DNA of 64,000 nucleotides from the NCBI RefSeq assembly GCF_026230105.1, contig NC_079480.1, positions 22,300,488 to 22,364,487 of the forward strand. Direction: 5' to 3'. Shown piece by piece: positions 11,520 to 23,579 of this stretch. The notes beneath the pieces were generated by a model that saw only the letters and a list, made by a program, of their open reading frames with translations, did not search any database and was not told where the DNA came from. The DNA comes from Diorhabda sublineata (lineage: Eukaryota > Arthropoda > Insecta > Coleoptera > Chrysomelidae). Position numbers and translations under genes: made by a program. Position 1 is the stretch's first letter; every line of letters starts with the position of its first letter.

Positions 11520-13095
11520 GCAGGTGAGATTTTCATCAAACGAGAATGTTAACGTATCCCTAAACGCTTCTTTTGAGTGTATAGATTTAAAATGTTGAAA
11601 AGTGTTGTTTCTCTGTTAGATCGGAAACTTTTCAAGCAACACTCGTATGCTGTCGACGAATAGTAACTGTCAGCAGCAGATAACTGTTTGTGACGATAAA
11701 CACGTGCCCATCTTATTCGGGATGGAGTTGAAATGGCGGAAAAATGTAAATTTCTTTGAAGGTTAATGTCTTCCAGTCAAATGCAAAACTCTCATATCAA
11801 TCTTTAAAATATATATCGGGCGTAACGCCTTGTATAAAAAAAAATATTAAATAATTAACGTAAAAAAAATTATGAACAAATTATCTATTGAATGAAATAA
11901 AGTTAATATCAAATGATGTTGCAAATTTTTTGAGCACAACTGTACGAACAATTTATCTGCGTGTAACTTTTTTACTTTGAAACTCGATACCAAAAAACTT
12001 CCCGTATCCATTTCCCGCCATCTTTTGTTGCTGTTTTTGTCGAAATTATTAAAGACCTTTGTAATTTATATCCTACAGGAAACCGTTTGAAAAGAGCTTT
12101 TGTTTAATTTGAAGACCGAAGAGGTGTTTAATTACCATGATAAAACGTTTCAATTTTCAACAGTATTTAATCACCGATACGGATCGTTCAACGTAATAAT
12201 TATATAATACAAGTCGAAAATCAAAAGTAATTTTAGATTCTTCTCAACGTTATTGAGGATAATACACATTAATAAATAATCCGTTCGATACTTTCCGAGT
12301 TATTGACGAATATACATAACAGTAGAAACAGCATCGTTAAAACCGACCTGACAACAGCGCAATTCTGATTAAGTTCCCTCTCCGGTTTTGGTGTCAACAT
12401 TAATTGGACCAAAACTTTTAATTAGGTACGGTGTATCCGATGTTATGTATACACGTAGTTGGATAACTATGACTGGAAACAACCCATAAATTCGTACTCG
12501 ACGTTTTGTGCTAATTTTAACTGTACATTCAGTTATTTATATGACAAAGGAGTAAAGTTTCGTTTTTATAACCTCACAAATTGACCGGACATCCTGTATA
12601 ATACAAAATTTGCAAATATCTTATAAGTCAATGGAAAAGGTGTCATTAAAAATAGGGGTAAGACTTCCGTATCATGCCGGTGACGGAAGTGGGTGGGGTT
12701 TCGTGTATAGATTGGGTTGGAGGTGAGGACTCGACATATGCAACCATTCATTGTGGAAATAAAAAGGGGCGGAGTTATGAAAAAGTGATTCTACGACTGT
12801 TTTTGGACAAAAAAAATATCAAAACGAAAAAATGGCATATAATTTGACAAGAAAGTACTTGAGATAACTCAAAGAGTTTGAAACGACATTTAAAACGAGC
12901 CTAATATAACGTAATCTAACCCAACCTAACATAAAAATTGTGTTCTGTTTCTAGGTTTCAGAAAGTTTGAAATGACTTTTAGAACGATTCAAACCTAACC
13001 TAACTTAATCTAGATTTTATATCGTATCTAGAACCTTTTGCGTGCTGAGAGAACTTTTTTTTTTAACTTATAGTATTTATGGGTTAGATAATGGT
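11520..13095. other. Unassigned intronic sequence
   Basis: Contains short CTAACCTAACATAA and CTAACCTAACTTAA words near 12920 and 13000. Such TTAGG-like patches are common in insect non-coding DNA. No gene or transposon was supported. Confidence 0.4.
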
Positions 13096-13098
13096 AAA

Positions 13099-13099
<1 letters not shown>

Positions 13100-13163
<64 letters not shown>

Positions 13164-13165
13164 AT
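13100..13165. repeat. (TA)n microsatellite
   Basis: An almost pure TA run of about 60 bp flanked by imperfect ATAATATATAATA units. Confidence 0.95.
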
Positions 13166-13169
13166 AAAA

Positions 13170-14700
13170 AATCACATTGGAATAGCTCCGCCCATGGGAT
13201 GTTCTTATTGAGATTTTGTAAAACGTCAATCAACATTTTGAGATGAAACTGTCTTAAAAATACTATAGAAACGTCAAAATTTGGAATTTTTGGTTATTTA
13301 TATCACAGTTTCGTTATTTTCAAATACGAATTGATTATACTCATCTTTATCTAGATATTCGATGATACCAAATCTCCGGAATAGATGCCGTTATAAAAAT
13401 TTCCATCTTCGTTTAATTTGATCACCAATCGTAAAAACGCATCCGGCAAATACTTCCAATATCATGTAACCATAAAAATATTCAATCATCCAATTACTCG
13501 TAGTCCCCTCAGGGATTCAAATACGTATCGTTTGCATACAAAGTAAATTATAGTACGTCAATCAATGTTTGTTTTACAAGTTTTGTTTTGTTTCATTAGA
13601 TATTGTTTGTACGAAACTGAAATGACAAAAAAAAATATCATTTCTCTCACACATATATTATGATGTGAACAAAATGTTAATTGATATAAATTATATACAT
13701 ATATTTATATAAATAAAGTTATAGTAAATACATTTTGAGGTTAGGTACATTATAGATAAGAAAACGAGTCGTTAGATTTAAGCAATGTTGCCAGATGCAG
13801 AAAAATAGTATAGATATTAAGATAAAGTGAATTCCCATCTGGTATTCTTTGATAACTATTTTTTCTTAATTCTAATAAATCCAAATTTGCATTTCAACTT
13901 GCGCTAAATACAAAGTAGGTCAAAACGTCAAATTTTTAAACTGATTTTCATGGAAAAATACCAAAAATCGAATTTATTTTGATATACCTTGTATATTATC
14001 ACAATTTAAATAGATTTTTATGTTCCGATGATGACATTGGGATACGTATAATTAAGTGCACCCTATCAGTTACTAATTAGTATGTTGAAATTTAACCTCT
14101 TCCGTAGCCCCAACATAGAATTACAAATTGTGGTATTCGTTAACGTATAAACTGGTACAAGGAAGTTTGCCCGTTTAAAGGATTAAGAGTAATTATACTT
14201 GACAATGGGGAGAACTTAAGTTATAGAGAGAATGCCAAATGAACTAGCCAAATAACATACTAACCCTGCACTAATAATTGATCATTAAAGTTATTACGAC
14301 TAGAAACTATATTCCTTCAAATATAATCATTTCGTCGTGAAAATTTAACGTTAAAAAAATTTCTACCAAAAATATATCGAAAATAAGGTAGTGTATATGA
14401 TTCTTTAATAGAAATCTACTCGTACATAAATTCTAAAGTATTTTCCGAAACATTGACTACTGCATATTTTATAAATTCCATAAATTTTCTAACGGGAAGC
14501 TTTATGAGAAAACCTTTACCAAGTTGGGACTAACTTTTCATGAAATAGATGCAGTATTTTTAGCTTTTACGTAGAAAAAATATAAAAAGGGATGTTTAGA
14601 AATGTTTAAAATTGAATTCACTTACTTAATACTAAATTTTTTTGTTATATTGTAAAATAAACTCTTAATTTATCTAAAAATATAATGAAAATTACACATT
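13170..14700. other. Unassigned intronic sequence
   Basis: AT-rich with no supported gene, array or inverted repeat. Confidence 0.4.
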
Positions 14701-14704
14701 TGGG

Positions 14705-14830
14705 AAACTATATAGGCAACCAGTACTACTATACAGATGTAATGATAGTTGTATACATGTGATGTGACAATATAATTGTATGTCAAATCAATACTAGTGA
14801 ACTTGACGTAAAAAACCGACTTATTAAAAG
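14705..14830 (+). repeat. Dispersed repeat, TATAGGCAACCAGTA family, copy 1
   Basis: TATAGGCAACCAGTACTACT begins here. Related starts are at 16303 (TATAGGCAACCAGTATTACG) and 16416 (ATAGGCAATCAGTATTACTT). In reverse orientation, 22795-22862 shares GTATCACTACGTAG and GATAGTTGCATACAT-like sequence with this copy. A common end with divergent interiors fits a short non-autonomous element of unknown class. Confidence 0.5.
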
Positions 14831-16299
14831 ATTGTATGGAATCCTAATTGAAGACTATTTTATTAATTATTGTAGTAAAAACGACACTGTAAGATTAAAA
14901 AATATTGTATATCTTTGAAAATGTCTACATACATACTTGATAAAAGGCCATATAATTCAGAGAGGTTATTCAAATTAGACGGATTGAAGATTTGACAGAA
15001 TAGATTTTAAGAAATTAAATCAATATTTCGTCGATTTTTTTAAATTACCGATATATTTATTTCTATTATGAGTAAGTGTAGAAAATATTAAAGGAAATTA
15101 GCGTAATTCGTATCATGTACCATTGAATAAAGCGATAAAAATAAGCAACCTATATTATTATTTGAATGTATACCACAAACACAGGGATGTATCTAGTGAA
15201 AATGAGGTTGTGATTTTAAACATTAACCATGTTGTCGTGGGGCACAAATGAAGATTTAATTCCATTTGTATATAAATAATTATTTCGTGCCGTTTTTTCA
15301 TTAAAATGTATAATTTTGGTTGAAAAATTTGAAATAAAACATTAATACTAATAATAATTTTAATGTAAATAAGAGAATTTATACCCCGGATGACAATATG
15401 GCGGCTAGTTGTGACGTCAATCCGCAATGACCTATTTCAATTAATTAAGTTTTAAGAAATATATCGAAGAAAATACTTTGTATGCAGTTCGATATGAAAA
15501 TATTTCGATACTGCATTTTTATAAAGTAATTTCGAAAAGATGATTTATGACGTTGTAAAAATCGGTAACAAAGTTATATCTTTAGTCGCGTCATAAAATT
15601 CTTATCAAAGTTATGACGCTATTGGTGTGTTTATTGGGTAGTTATGACATGTTTACGGGTTTATGGAAAAGTTAAAATTGCAATAAATAATTTGACTGAG
15701 AAAATTTGAGGAATCCTTTCGAAAAATATCAATACATAAATACAGTCTTCGGCCAATTCCTAAAATCGAGACTCTCAGACCTAGATAAATGGATTTTATA
15801 ATTTGGAAAACGCTAAACTAACGTTTTTTATTACCATCCTAAGCCGGAAAGGTAAAAAGAAAAAATGAAATTTAATGGGATTCGTTCTAAACGAAATTGA
15901 GTGTTTCAAATAATTGTCGAATAATTATACTAAATACATATTTATTTAAAGCATTGTATATAGAAATAAATCATAGGAAAACAACGTCTGTACAAACTAC
16001 ACAAATATGATAAATGTTAATCTAATCAATGAAGTTTCCGCGAATCTAATTACCGCATTGTCGTATGCAAACAAACGATTTCCAGTTTCCGCATTGCATG
16101 TGAGTATTAACAAACCATTTTAATCGAATGCTAATAAATTATACATACATTTGTGTTATAATCAAGCTATACATTTAACAAGTACCAATAGTTAACTAAT
16201 GACGATTTTTAACAGTGTAGAATCGATAAATTTCTCCAATTCAAATAAAAATTTTAAGTCAAATTAACATTGAAATAAACTAAATTAACATTGAAATAA

Positions 16300-16470
16300 A
16301 CTATATAGGCAACCAGTATTACGGTTCATATATTGACATATAATATTCAAGTGTTTGTTAAATCAATTCTAGAAAATTTGACGTATCAACTAAAAAGTTA
16401 TTTCATCTTCAAAATAGGCAATCAGTATTACTTTGTGTATTCAATAATACCTAATTTTAAATTGTTTTTT
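16300..16470 (+). repeat. Dispersed repeat, GGCAACCAGTA family, copies 2 and 3
   Basis: Two starts about 113 bp apart (16303 and 16416) share the GGCAACCAGTATTAC word, and the first has TTTGACGTA-type sequence like the copy at 14705. Just upstream, AAATTAACATTGAAATAAAC is directly duplicated (16260-16300). Confidence 0.5.
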
Positions 16471-16474
16471 ATAA

Positions 16475-17170
16475 CTGATATATAAATTTAGTTAAAAATA
16501 GATCTAAAACTGATAATCTAGTGGAATAATTATGATATTGGAGCGTAATAATTGTATTGATAACTTGATTACATTATTGGTTAGAAAAATGTGATATGAC
16601 AATAATGACAGTTATCTATTGGCGCCGAGTAATTTTGTTAGCGTTGTTGCCACTATTATTATTTTACCTCAACGCGTCGAAAAAACACACAAAAACTGAA
16701 ATACTCTTAGAAGAGATTTTAAAAAAATACAAAACCAACTTTATAAACACAAAAAGTCTATATGAGTTTATAATTTTTAAATTTAAACAAATTATCGATT
16801 AAGAAATGAAACGAACGTATAGATGGCAATACTGCCTCTAAAATATAACACATAATTTGGGTTTTTTTTTTTAAGTAGAACCTTGTGCTAGATACCTAGC
16901 GTAGCCGTGAAATAACGGACATTATTTCGAGAATACGATGAACTGCGTCATTAATTCAAACTGAAACGGTCCATTTTACAGGATTAGTATAAGGGATAAT
17001 TAATTTATTTTCCACAACATTAAAATCGACCTATAGGAACAGTTGAATGGAATTCCGAAGCTTGCTAAGGAAAATAACAGTTGTTATGGTCGTAAAAATG
17101 ACAGGCATTGAGTGATAGAGCATCTTGTGTAATTAAGAGAGCATAAAAATGTAAAAATAAACTATTATGA
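16475..17170. other. Unassigned intronic sequence
   Basis: The 68-residue open frame at 16596-16802 starts with a hydrophobic stretch (VILLALLPLLLFYL), but this is followed by low-complexity Lys/Ile-rich sequence. There is no domain or splice context, so I do not call it. Confidence 0.35.
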
Positions 17171-17171
17171 T

Positions 17172-18130
17172 GTACGAGGGTTGTTCGAAAGATAGAAGAT
17201 ACTAAATCATTAAATTATTAAACGTATGGATGATGAATGATGAAAAAAACATGTTATTTGAATAAATAAACCTTGTGTCATGGAAAAATTAAATTTTTAC
17301 GTAAACTCTAATATAAATTGTAATAGATAAATAAACTTTAGGTGTAGGTGTACAGCTAATAACTGGAATGATTGAATTTGAGCTCGTTCATCGGTAGTTC
17401 TGATTTAGTCAGGGCCGGACTCATGTGTACTTCTAGATTTTTGTTTTTCACTTCATTTTAATGTCGTAATGGTCGTAATTTCAACAACAACCACAACTTC
17501 ATATTTTTTTTGTGAAAATTATGAAATTTTAATAAAGAATAGCAAACTAAGTCTAACAAAGACAAGTAAAAAAACTACAGATGACACTACTAGGTTAAAG
17601 TGTCGAAATTACTATCGAAAATGTAAGGAAAAGGTTGAGCAAAAGGCAAAAATAAAACAATTTCTAACTTCGAAACAGAAACGTTTATTATAGACCAAAA
17701 AATGCAGATCTTGTTATGTAATGGATTGTTAGATAAGATCGTACCAAACAGATTATTAAACACCATTTTTTACAAAAATTTCGTGGTTTTTTTAAAACAA
17801 ATTCCCCTGGAAGCTTAGTTTCTATAAAAGATATACGAGGGTTACCACTTACATTTTGAGATATGGCAACACAACACAAATTTGAACGTACTCATACAAG
17901 TGCCACAGGATACATAGAAAGGTGAATTCTGAATGGTACTATTTCAAAACTTAAGCAACAACTTTTGTAATTAATTCAGTAAAATACAATGAGACTTGTA
18001 CTGGTATATTTCATGTTTCGGCCCCAAAATTGATCCAGATTTTTATCTGAGATGAATTGAAAAGTGTTTGATTGGCCTGGTAATGTACCAGACCTAAATC
18101 CATTTGACTTCACAAATTTTCAAAAAATGT
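17172..18130 (+). pseudogene. Degraded Tc1/mariner-type relic
   Basis: The plus strand at about 18078-18125 reads DWPGNVPDLNPFDF, matching the DWPGNSPDLNPIE block around the third catalytic residue of Tc1 transposases. The E position is replaced by D or shifted. Upstream, TGTACGAGGGTTGTTCGAAA (17172) and ATACGAGGGTTACCACTTAC (17830) are in the same orientation and look like TACGAGGGTT element ends. A related end with TTGAGATATGGCAACAC occurs reversed near 26340. No open transposase frame remains. The boundaries are guesses. Confidence 0.5.
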
Positions 18131-18134
18131 TCAA

Positions 18135-19480
18135 CTAAGAAGCTAAGACGTGGATTTTTATTAGAGTAAATTATGAACGAAATGAAAAAAATCGTTTTTT
18201 GCACGATCTATTACATTTATTCACAGCAGACAAGATTTTCGAGTGCGCTACACGTTTCGAGTAACGAAAAAAATAAAAATACACACAGACACTATCTTTA
18301 TATATATATATAAAAAAAACTCGCGCTCGCCACGCTATATCAAATTGTTTACAATTAACAAGAACAGATCTTTTTTTGTGTTCGTCTCTTTTCATGTCCG
18401 TTTCCGTCCGGCGAAACTAATGCATTCTCTCTTCAAAATGGAAGAGTTTGTTTTATTTTCGTGTGTCGCTGTTTCCAGAAGCGGAAAACTTTGTTTTCGT
18501 TCTACTTCTCGTGACAACTAAATAATATAGAGTACCCTTCTAACTTTCTTTCGAAAATAAGATACATTCACCGCGATTTACACTCTATCCAGATTATTTC
18601 TGAAAATTATTCTCGTTACACACTACGAGATCATAAGTTATAAATTTTGTAAGTCGTTTAATGGAATCAAAGATGATCTCGAAAGGTTTTAATTTGTTTT
18701 AATTGCGCATTGGGATACGATCGCTTCAAATTATTGACAGTTTGTTTTAAATTGTCTGGAAAATGGTTAGGAAGAGACTGAAATAAGGGCGCTAAGGGAA
18801 TACGAAATACTCCCATTAAAACGAGGTTGAATAGATTTAAAATAATATTAAATCAGTAGCGGGTACCAAGGAAATGAAACATCGAAAAACGTCACAGTCC
18901 TGATATAGGATTAATTTTCCTCTGCAGAAGATTTTAATGGAAGAAAACTGGAAAAAGAATTATAGTTGAATGTTTGGATCACAAAGAAAATCTGCAGCAT
19001 CGATTAGTGTTGAGATTTTAGTGATTAGAAGCATTCAGTTCATTCGTATATATTAAAAAAACATGAAAGTAGTGAAATATTGTACAAACAAAACGTAAAA
19101 TTTTATATTGAGAGTAGATCTACGATATTTTCAGTACAAACTACTTTATATTCGAGAACAAAAATAATAAAAAATCCTATTTAAATGAAAATCAATTATT
19201 CCAAGGATATAATTCATCCCTCAGAGTTAGTCCCATTAGCTTTTATTGCGTCTCGTCCTCTTCAGTGCGCTCCTTGTTTACAAATCCTTTAATGGATTTA
19301 CACTATTTGTTTACCATCGACTAATAGTGAATAAATTAAGGATTATCAGGATTGTATTTATAAAATTTTCCAATTAAAAAGTTTCTCAACAATAATAAAC
19401 ATAGTCCGGCGGATTGGGTTAAGGATAAACCTTATTCCAAACGACATATTTCAAAAAATTTGAGTTAATTAATGAATACC
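18135..19480. other. Unassigned intronic sequence
   Basis: Overlapping 74- and 92-residue frames on opposite strands at 18171-18521 show no domain and are treated as chance. A short TA run lies at 18298-18312. Confidence 0.4.
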
Positions 19481-19482
19481 AT

Positions 19483-20206
19483 GTATATTAAGTTGTGGCA
19501 GCTTTTTTAGGGGGGAGTGCTTTTTAAGATCTTTTCCCATCCTTTGGACTCCATTAATATGTTTCAATTAATTGATGATGTTGGTCAAGTTTTAGAGTAA
19601 ACAACACGTTAATTCAACGAATAGAGGGCCTATTTTAATACCGCCAAGGGGTTGTCGAGATTGAATCATGGGGATGATTTTCGCGATTCGGGACCCATGC
19701 CTTCTTTCAGCAATTAATTAACAATAAATTATCACGAAGAGCGCGCGTCCGTAACTATTTTCGTCGCCGAGATTACGTTTCCGGGCTGCCGTAGCTTAAG
19801 ACCACCGAGGGGTTGGCAAGATCGAGTCTTGGGGGTAGTTTTCGGGATTCGGGACCCATGCCATCTTTCAGCAATTAATTAGCAATAAATTATCACGAAG
19901 AGCGCACGTCCGTAACTATTTTCGTCACCGAGATTGCGTTTCCGGGCTGCCGTAGCTTAAGACCGCCGAGGGGTTGTCAAGATCGAATCTTGGGGGTAGT
20001 TTTCGGGATTCGGGACCCATGCCATCTTTCACCAATTAATTAGCAATAAACTATCGCGCTAAGCTCGTTTCAATAGCTTTCACCGTTGCCGAGATAATGC
20101 ATGCAATAAAATCGCTTTTTGGCTAATAAATTAGCAATTAAATAGTAAAAAATTATGGTACCAATCCGGGCTCTCCCCCTAAAAAAGCTGCCGCAACTTA
20201 ATATAC
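19483..20206. mobile_element. TIR-bounded element with a 161-bp minisatellite core
   Basis: The left terminus (19483-19519) and the right terminus (20170-20206, inverted) share GTATATTAAGTTGYGGCAGC followed by TTTTTTAGGGGG, about 37 bp with few mismatches. The outer ends allow a TA or TATA target duplication, but the palindromic junction makes this ambiguous. Inside is a tandem array with a 161-bp period and about 2.7 copies. No transposase is encoded, so it must be non-autonomous. The interior is clearly GC-richer than its surroundings. The superfamily is unknown. Confidence 0.75.
19635..20100. repeat. 161-bp tandem repeat inside the TIR element
   Basis: CCGCCAAGGGGTTGTCGAGA (19641), CCACCGAGGGGTTGGCAAGA (19802) and CCGCCGAGGGGTTGTCAAGA (19963) mark successive units exactly 161 bp apart. 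Units share GGGATTCGGGACCCATGCC, CAGCAATTAATTA, TTATCACGAAGAGCGC and TTTCCGGGCTGCCGTAGCTT. Copies 2 and 3 are nearly identical over their shared part, and the last copy degenerates after AGCAATAAACTATCGCGC. Confidence 0.85.
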
Positions 20207-20209
20207 GTA

Positions 20210-22155
20210 TAAGTCAAAATATTTCTTGAGACTTCTAATATCTAATATCTATTTTCCTCGATAATATAAATTTAACCTTAACAAAAATCGAAATAGACGA
20301 TAATTAAATAAAATGGTTGCCATGATTCAGGTAATTGAAATAATATAACCGCCATTGTTGGAAATTTTGCGTATCTAACAATATCAGTTGTTTGAAACTC
20401 CAACTTCAGTTAACTTCAAAGGAAAATTTCACATTCTGTGTCACAATATTCTAGTTACGGTATAAATATTGACGTAATTATGTTAACGTTTATAATAACG
20501 ATGAAATCTATGTAAACAATTATTAGTTTTGTTTCACTGTATTTCGTTTTCATTATTACCGATTTCAAAAATAACAAAACAAAATGGTGATGTACAATAC
20601 ACGATTGATGAAAATCAATTTTTTTTATATCAAATTAGAAGTCTATGCTCTACATTTTGACTGGCCTATTTAAGAACATCAGTCAACAACAACAACAACG
20701 TTGTTGAGCGTTCGTTTTAAAGTACACTGACTATTTTTTTTTCTAATTACTTTTTTAACAAAATCTTAAAAAATGATTCAAATAACACAAATTAAATGAC
20801 GCAAGCACGGAACATTATAATTTCAAAAACGAAATTTTTTTTTATAAAACTACTTCTAGAACTATAATAATAGATTATAACTTACGGATAATTGCCTATG
20901 TTTTCCAAAAATATTTTTTTTCCATAAATCCAACAAATAGAAATAAAAACTGTATATCAGACTTGATGTAAACATTAACATTAGTTTAATAACCACACAT
21001 TAAACACAATAATAGTTTTATTATATATAACACAATATTAATATTTCGTTAAACTACACACTAGAAGTATTGAAATTACGTTCACTACACGATTTTCGAT
21101 AAAATGGCAACTGATATTGAAGTATGAAAACGATCCTCACTGTACATAATCGATTATATTATTGATTTGGGTTATAACATGTTAAATTACAGTTTACTAA
21201 TAGCGATATTGAAGTTAAATTACACTAATACCACATCCACATTATTACACTATCACTAAAAACTTTTAAAACCGGCATTTTAGCATTAACATAAACCAAA
21301 ACACGACATATTACGTCAATACGCCTCAATTAACTGAGCGGGATTAAGATGTTATAGCGCGGGATTCTGAAATTAAAAACGCGCGAAATTTAAATACGTG
21401 ATGTAGAATCGATTTGAATATTCCACGCAAAATCAAATGAAGAATAATTTTTTTTAAACAACGTGAAATTTTCACGAAAATAATTGATTAAATATGCAAT
21501 GTTAACGGGATTTTTCATTTATATTCTTTAGTATTAGAAACACCAATCAATTATAAGCACTACAGAATAAAATCAACCATTCAAACATGGCCGTATCTGT
21601 TGTCGATTTGAATATAAATTTAAATACGATTCCAATCCGGAAGTCGAGTCGAAATGGATACCAACGTTTTCGATTGAATTGTAATTTGCATGAAATTATT
21701 GTTTCTATTTTATTTTCGAAATAAAAGGAATCTTGAAATCCGTAAACATTCATTAATCGATGAGATTTTAATAATATACAAGGTGAAATAAATCGAATAA
21801 CTCGTAATACAGAAAATTCGGAATCAAAATATTATTTAACCTATATAGTGAACGAAATCGTATGAATTCTACCTTAGGGCGTATAAAAATGTTTTTAACA
21901 AACGATTTGGCGTGGTCATTAACCCTAATTGCCTCCTCCTACCCTCGTCGGACCCTGTTTCGCTTTGGTTGCACACATCCACACCTCCAAACCGAAATTA
22001 TTTTCACGTCAGGCGCTTCGATGAACGTTTAAATTTATATAACGACATTAAATACCCTTATTGGATGTTTTAAAAAATAAGATACTTAATATTCTCTCCG
22101 TTACTAACTTTATAAGCAGGTTAGGGAAACAAAAAAGATTATTTTGTATTCAACT
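20210..22155. other. Intron immediately 3' of the convertase exon
   Basis: Minus-strand orientation makes this the start of the downstream intron. No further exon was seen. A somewhat GC-richer patch at 21900-22020 has no convertase-like reading frame. CAACAACAACAACGTTGTTG near 20687-20706 contains a small palindrome. Confidence 0.5.
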
Positions 22156-22158
22156 GAC

Positions 22159-22263
22159 CTGGGGCTCGTCGTTCAAGTTGCGGTGATGATGATCGGCCGC
22201 CTGCAGGGACCTCTTGCGGACGTGCTCGTGTTCGAACAAGTAGAAACCTTTCAGAGATCCAAT
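22159..22263 (-). CDS. Internal coding exon of a furin-like proprotein convertase (prodomain)
   Basis: This 105-bp exon encodes 35 residues in phase 0 at both ends. It begins IGSLKGFYLFEHEHVRKRSL and ends NLNDEPQ. On the minus strand it is preceded by a pyrimidine tract ending TTTTTCAG and followed by the donor CAG|GTCAGT. The pattern IGxLxxYxxFxH, then KRS, then an (E/D)PxV context is that of the prodomain of furin, PC5 and PACE4 (subtilisin-like S8 convertases), which cleave secreted precursors after basic residues in the trans-Golgi and secretory pathway. The VRKR|S site lines up with the internal prodomain cleavage site of furin (VTKR|S). A His six residues before the cleaved Arg matches the known pH-sensor His. 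Third positions are GC-rich, unlike the flanks. Neighbouring exons were not found in the window. Which insect paralogue (Fur1 or Fur2) this is cannot be told from one exon. Confidence 0.85.
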
Positions 22264-22269
22264 CTGAAA

Positions 22270-23575
22270 AACAAAAGAAAACGCTGATAATACGAAATGT
22301 TATGTTATATATAAAATAGAATTACATTTATTTCGATTCCGAACTTCAATCAACTAATTAAAGCTCGTGAGAGTGTATTGAAATTCAATGAAATCAAATA
22401 TTAGTTTCGTTTCAACATTTGTTTCATCGTAAATATTTATATAAAATTGCAAATATGGAACGAATTTTTAGATACCAATTATACGTAATCAATATGGTAT
22501 TGAAAACATAAAATTTGCTTTTATATATCCAATTTCGGAACAAAAACGAACCTATTGTCATTATAAACACCTGCAAATAATATTTGTTAATATATTTGTA
22601 TTGATTTTGTGCGAAAACAGATTTTTCATTAACAATATTATAGATATTGTGAATATTTTGTATTATTTTATAAGTTTATAATATTAATGTATTATTAATT
22701 AATATATGAAGTTAATAATCTTTCTATTACGACTCAAATAAATATCTATATTAATTAATATAAACTAATAAACTAATCAAATAAATTTTTTTAGAATACT
22801 CTGTGTTAATGTATGCAACTATCATTGAATCTACGTAGTGATACTGGTTGCCTATTTATAACGATACCTTCAAGTTTGATTGTTTTTTTATGCATATTAT
22901 AATTAATAATATAATAAATTATCCAAGTAAAGATAATTTTGAATATAATATGTATGTTTACTACGACGTAACGTCAATATCAACTGATAAAATAAATGTT
23001 ATTACAAGAACATACTTGGGGTAATGAATGCATCGTACATTATAACTACTTCGCATTGCTGGTTGTCTAATTCGAATAACTCTAATTTCAACGTAAATAT
23101 TTTTTTTATAGTGTAATATTAGAGGGGAATGAATGTTGTCAGTAATAAATAATATTGAATATTTTATAAAATTGATAGACTTTCATAATAATGAATAGTT
23201 ATAGCAATAAATATAATTAACTTTTATCGAAAACATCGTTGCGTTATACACGAACCTGTAATTATAAATTGTCATTTTGTGTCTGGATTAAAAAAAAATA
23301 TAGTACAATAGATATTTCAACATAATTAAATAAACTAATTAATTCGTTATAATTAAATATGTTATGCTAATTAACCAATATAAGCACGCATCATAGAATT
23401 CGAATTAGTTTGGGTTTATCAATGGAATTTTCGTATTTTTTCGAATATTGAAAATGAAAATATGTTGATTATATGATTTTGGATCGTACAATAGTATAAA
23501 TAATGAAATTCCAACAATCAGGTATGATTTTTGTTTATATTTGAAATGTATAGAAGTATAAAAAGTAATTAATAG
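22270..23575. other. Intron immediately 5' of the convertase exon
   Basis: Very AT-rich. It contains one reversed copy of the GGCAACCAGTAT dispersed repeat (about 22795-22862). A further GCTGGTTGTCTA word near 23058 may be a decayed end. No preceding convertase exon was seen. Confidence 0.5.
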
Positions 23576-23579
23576 TAAT

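Noticed and set aside
21900..22020. GC-richer patch considered as the next convertase exon
   Set aside because: No frame continues the prodomain with the expected basic cleavage motif, and no acceptor/donor pair fits.
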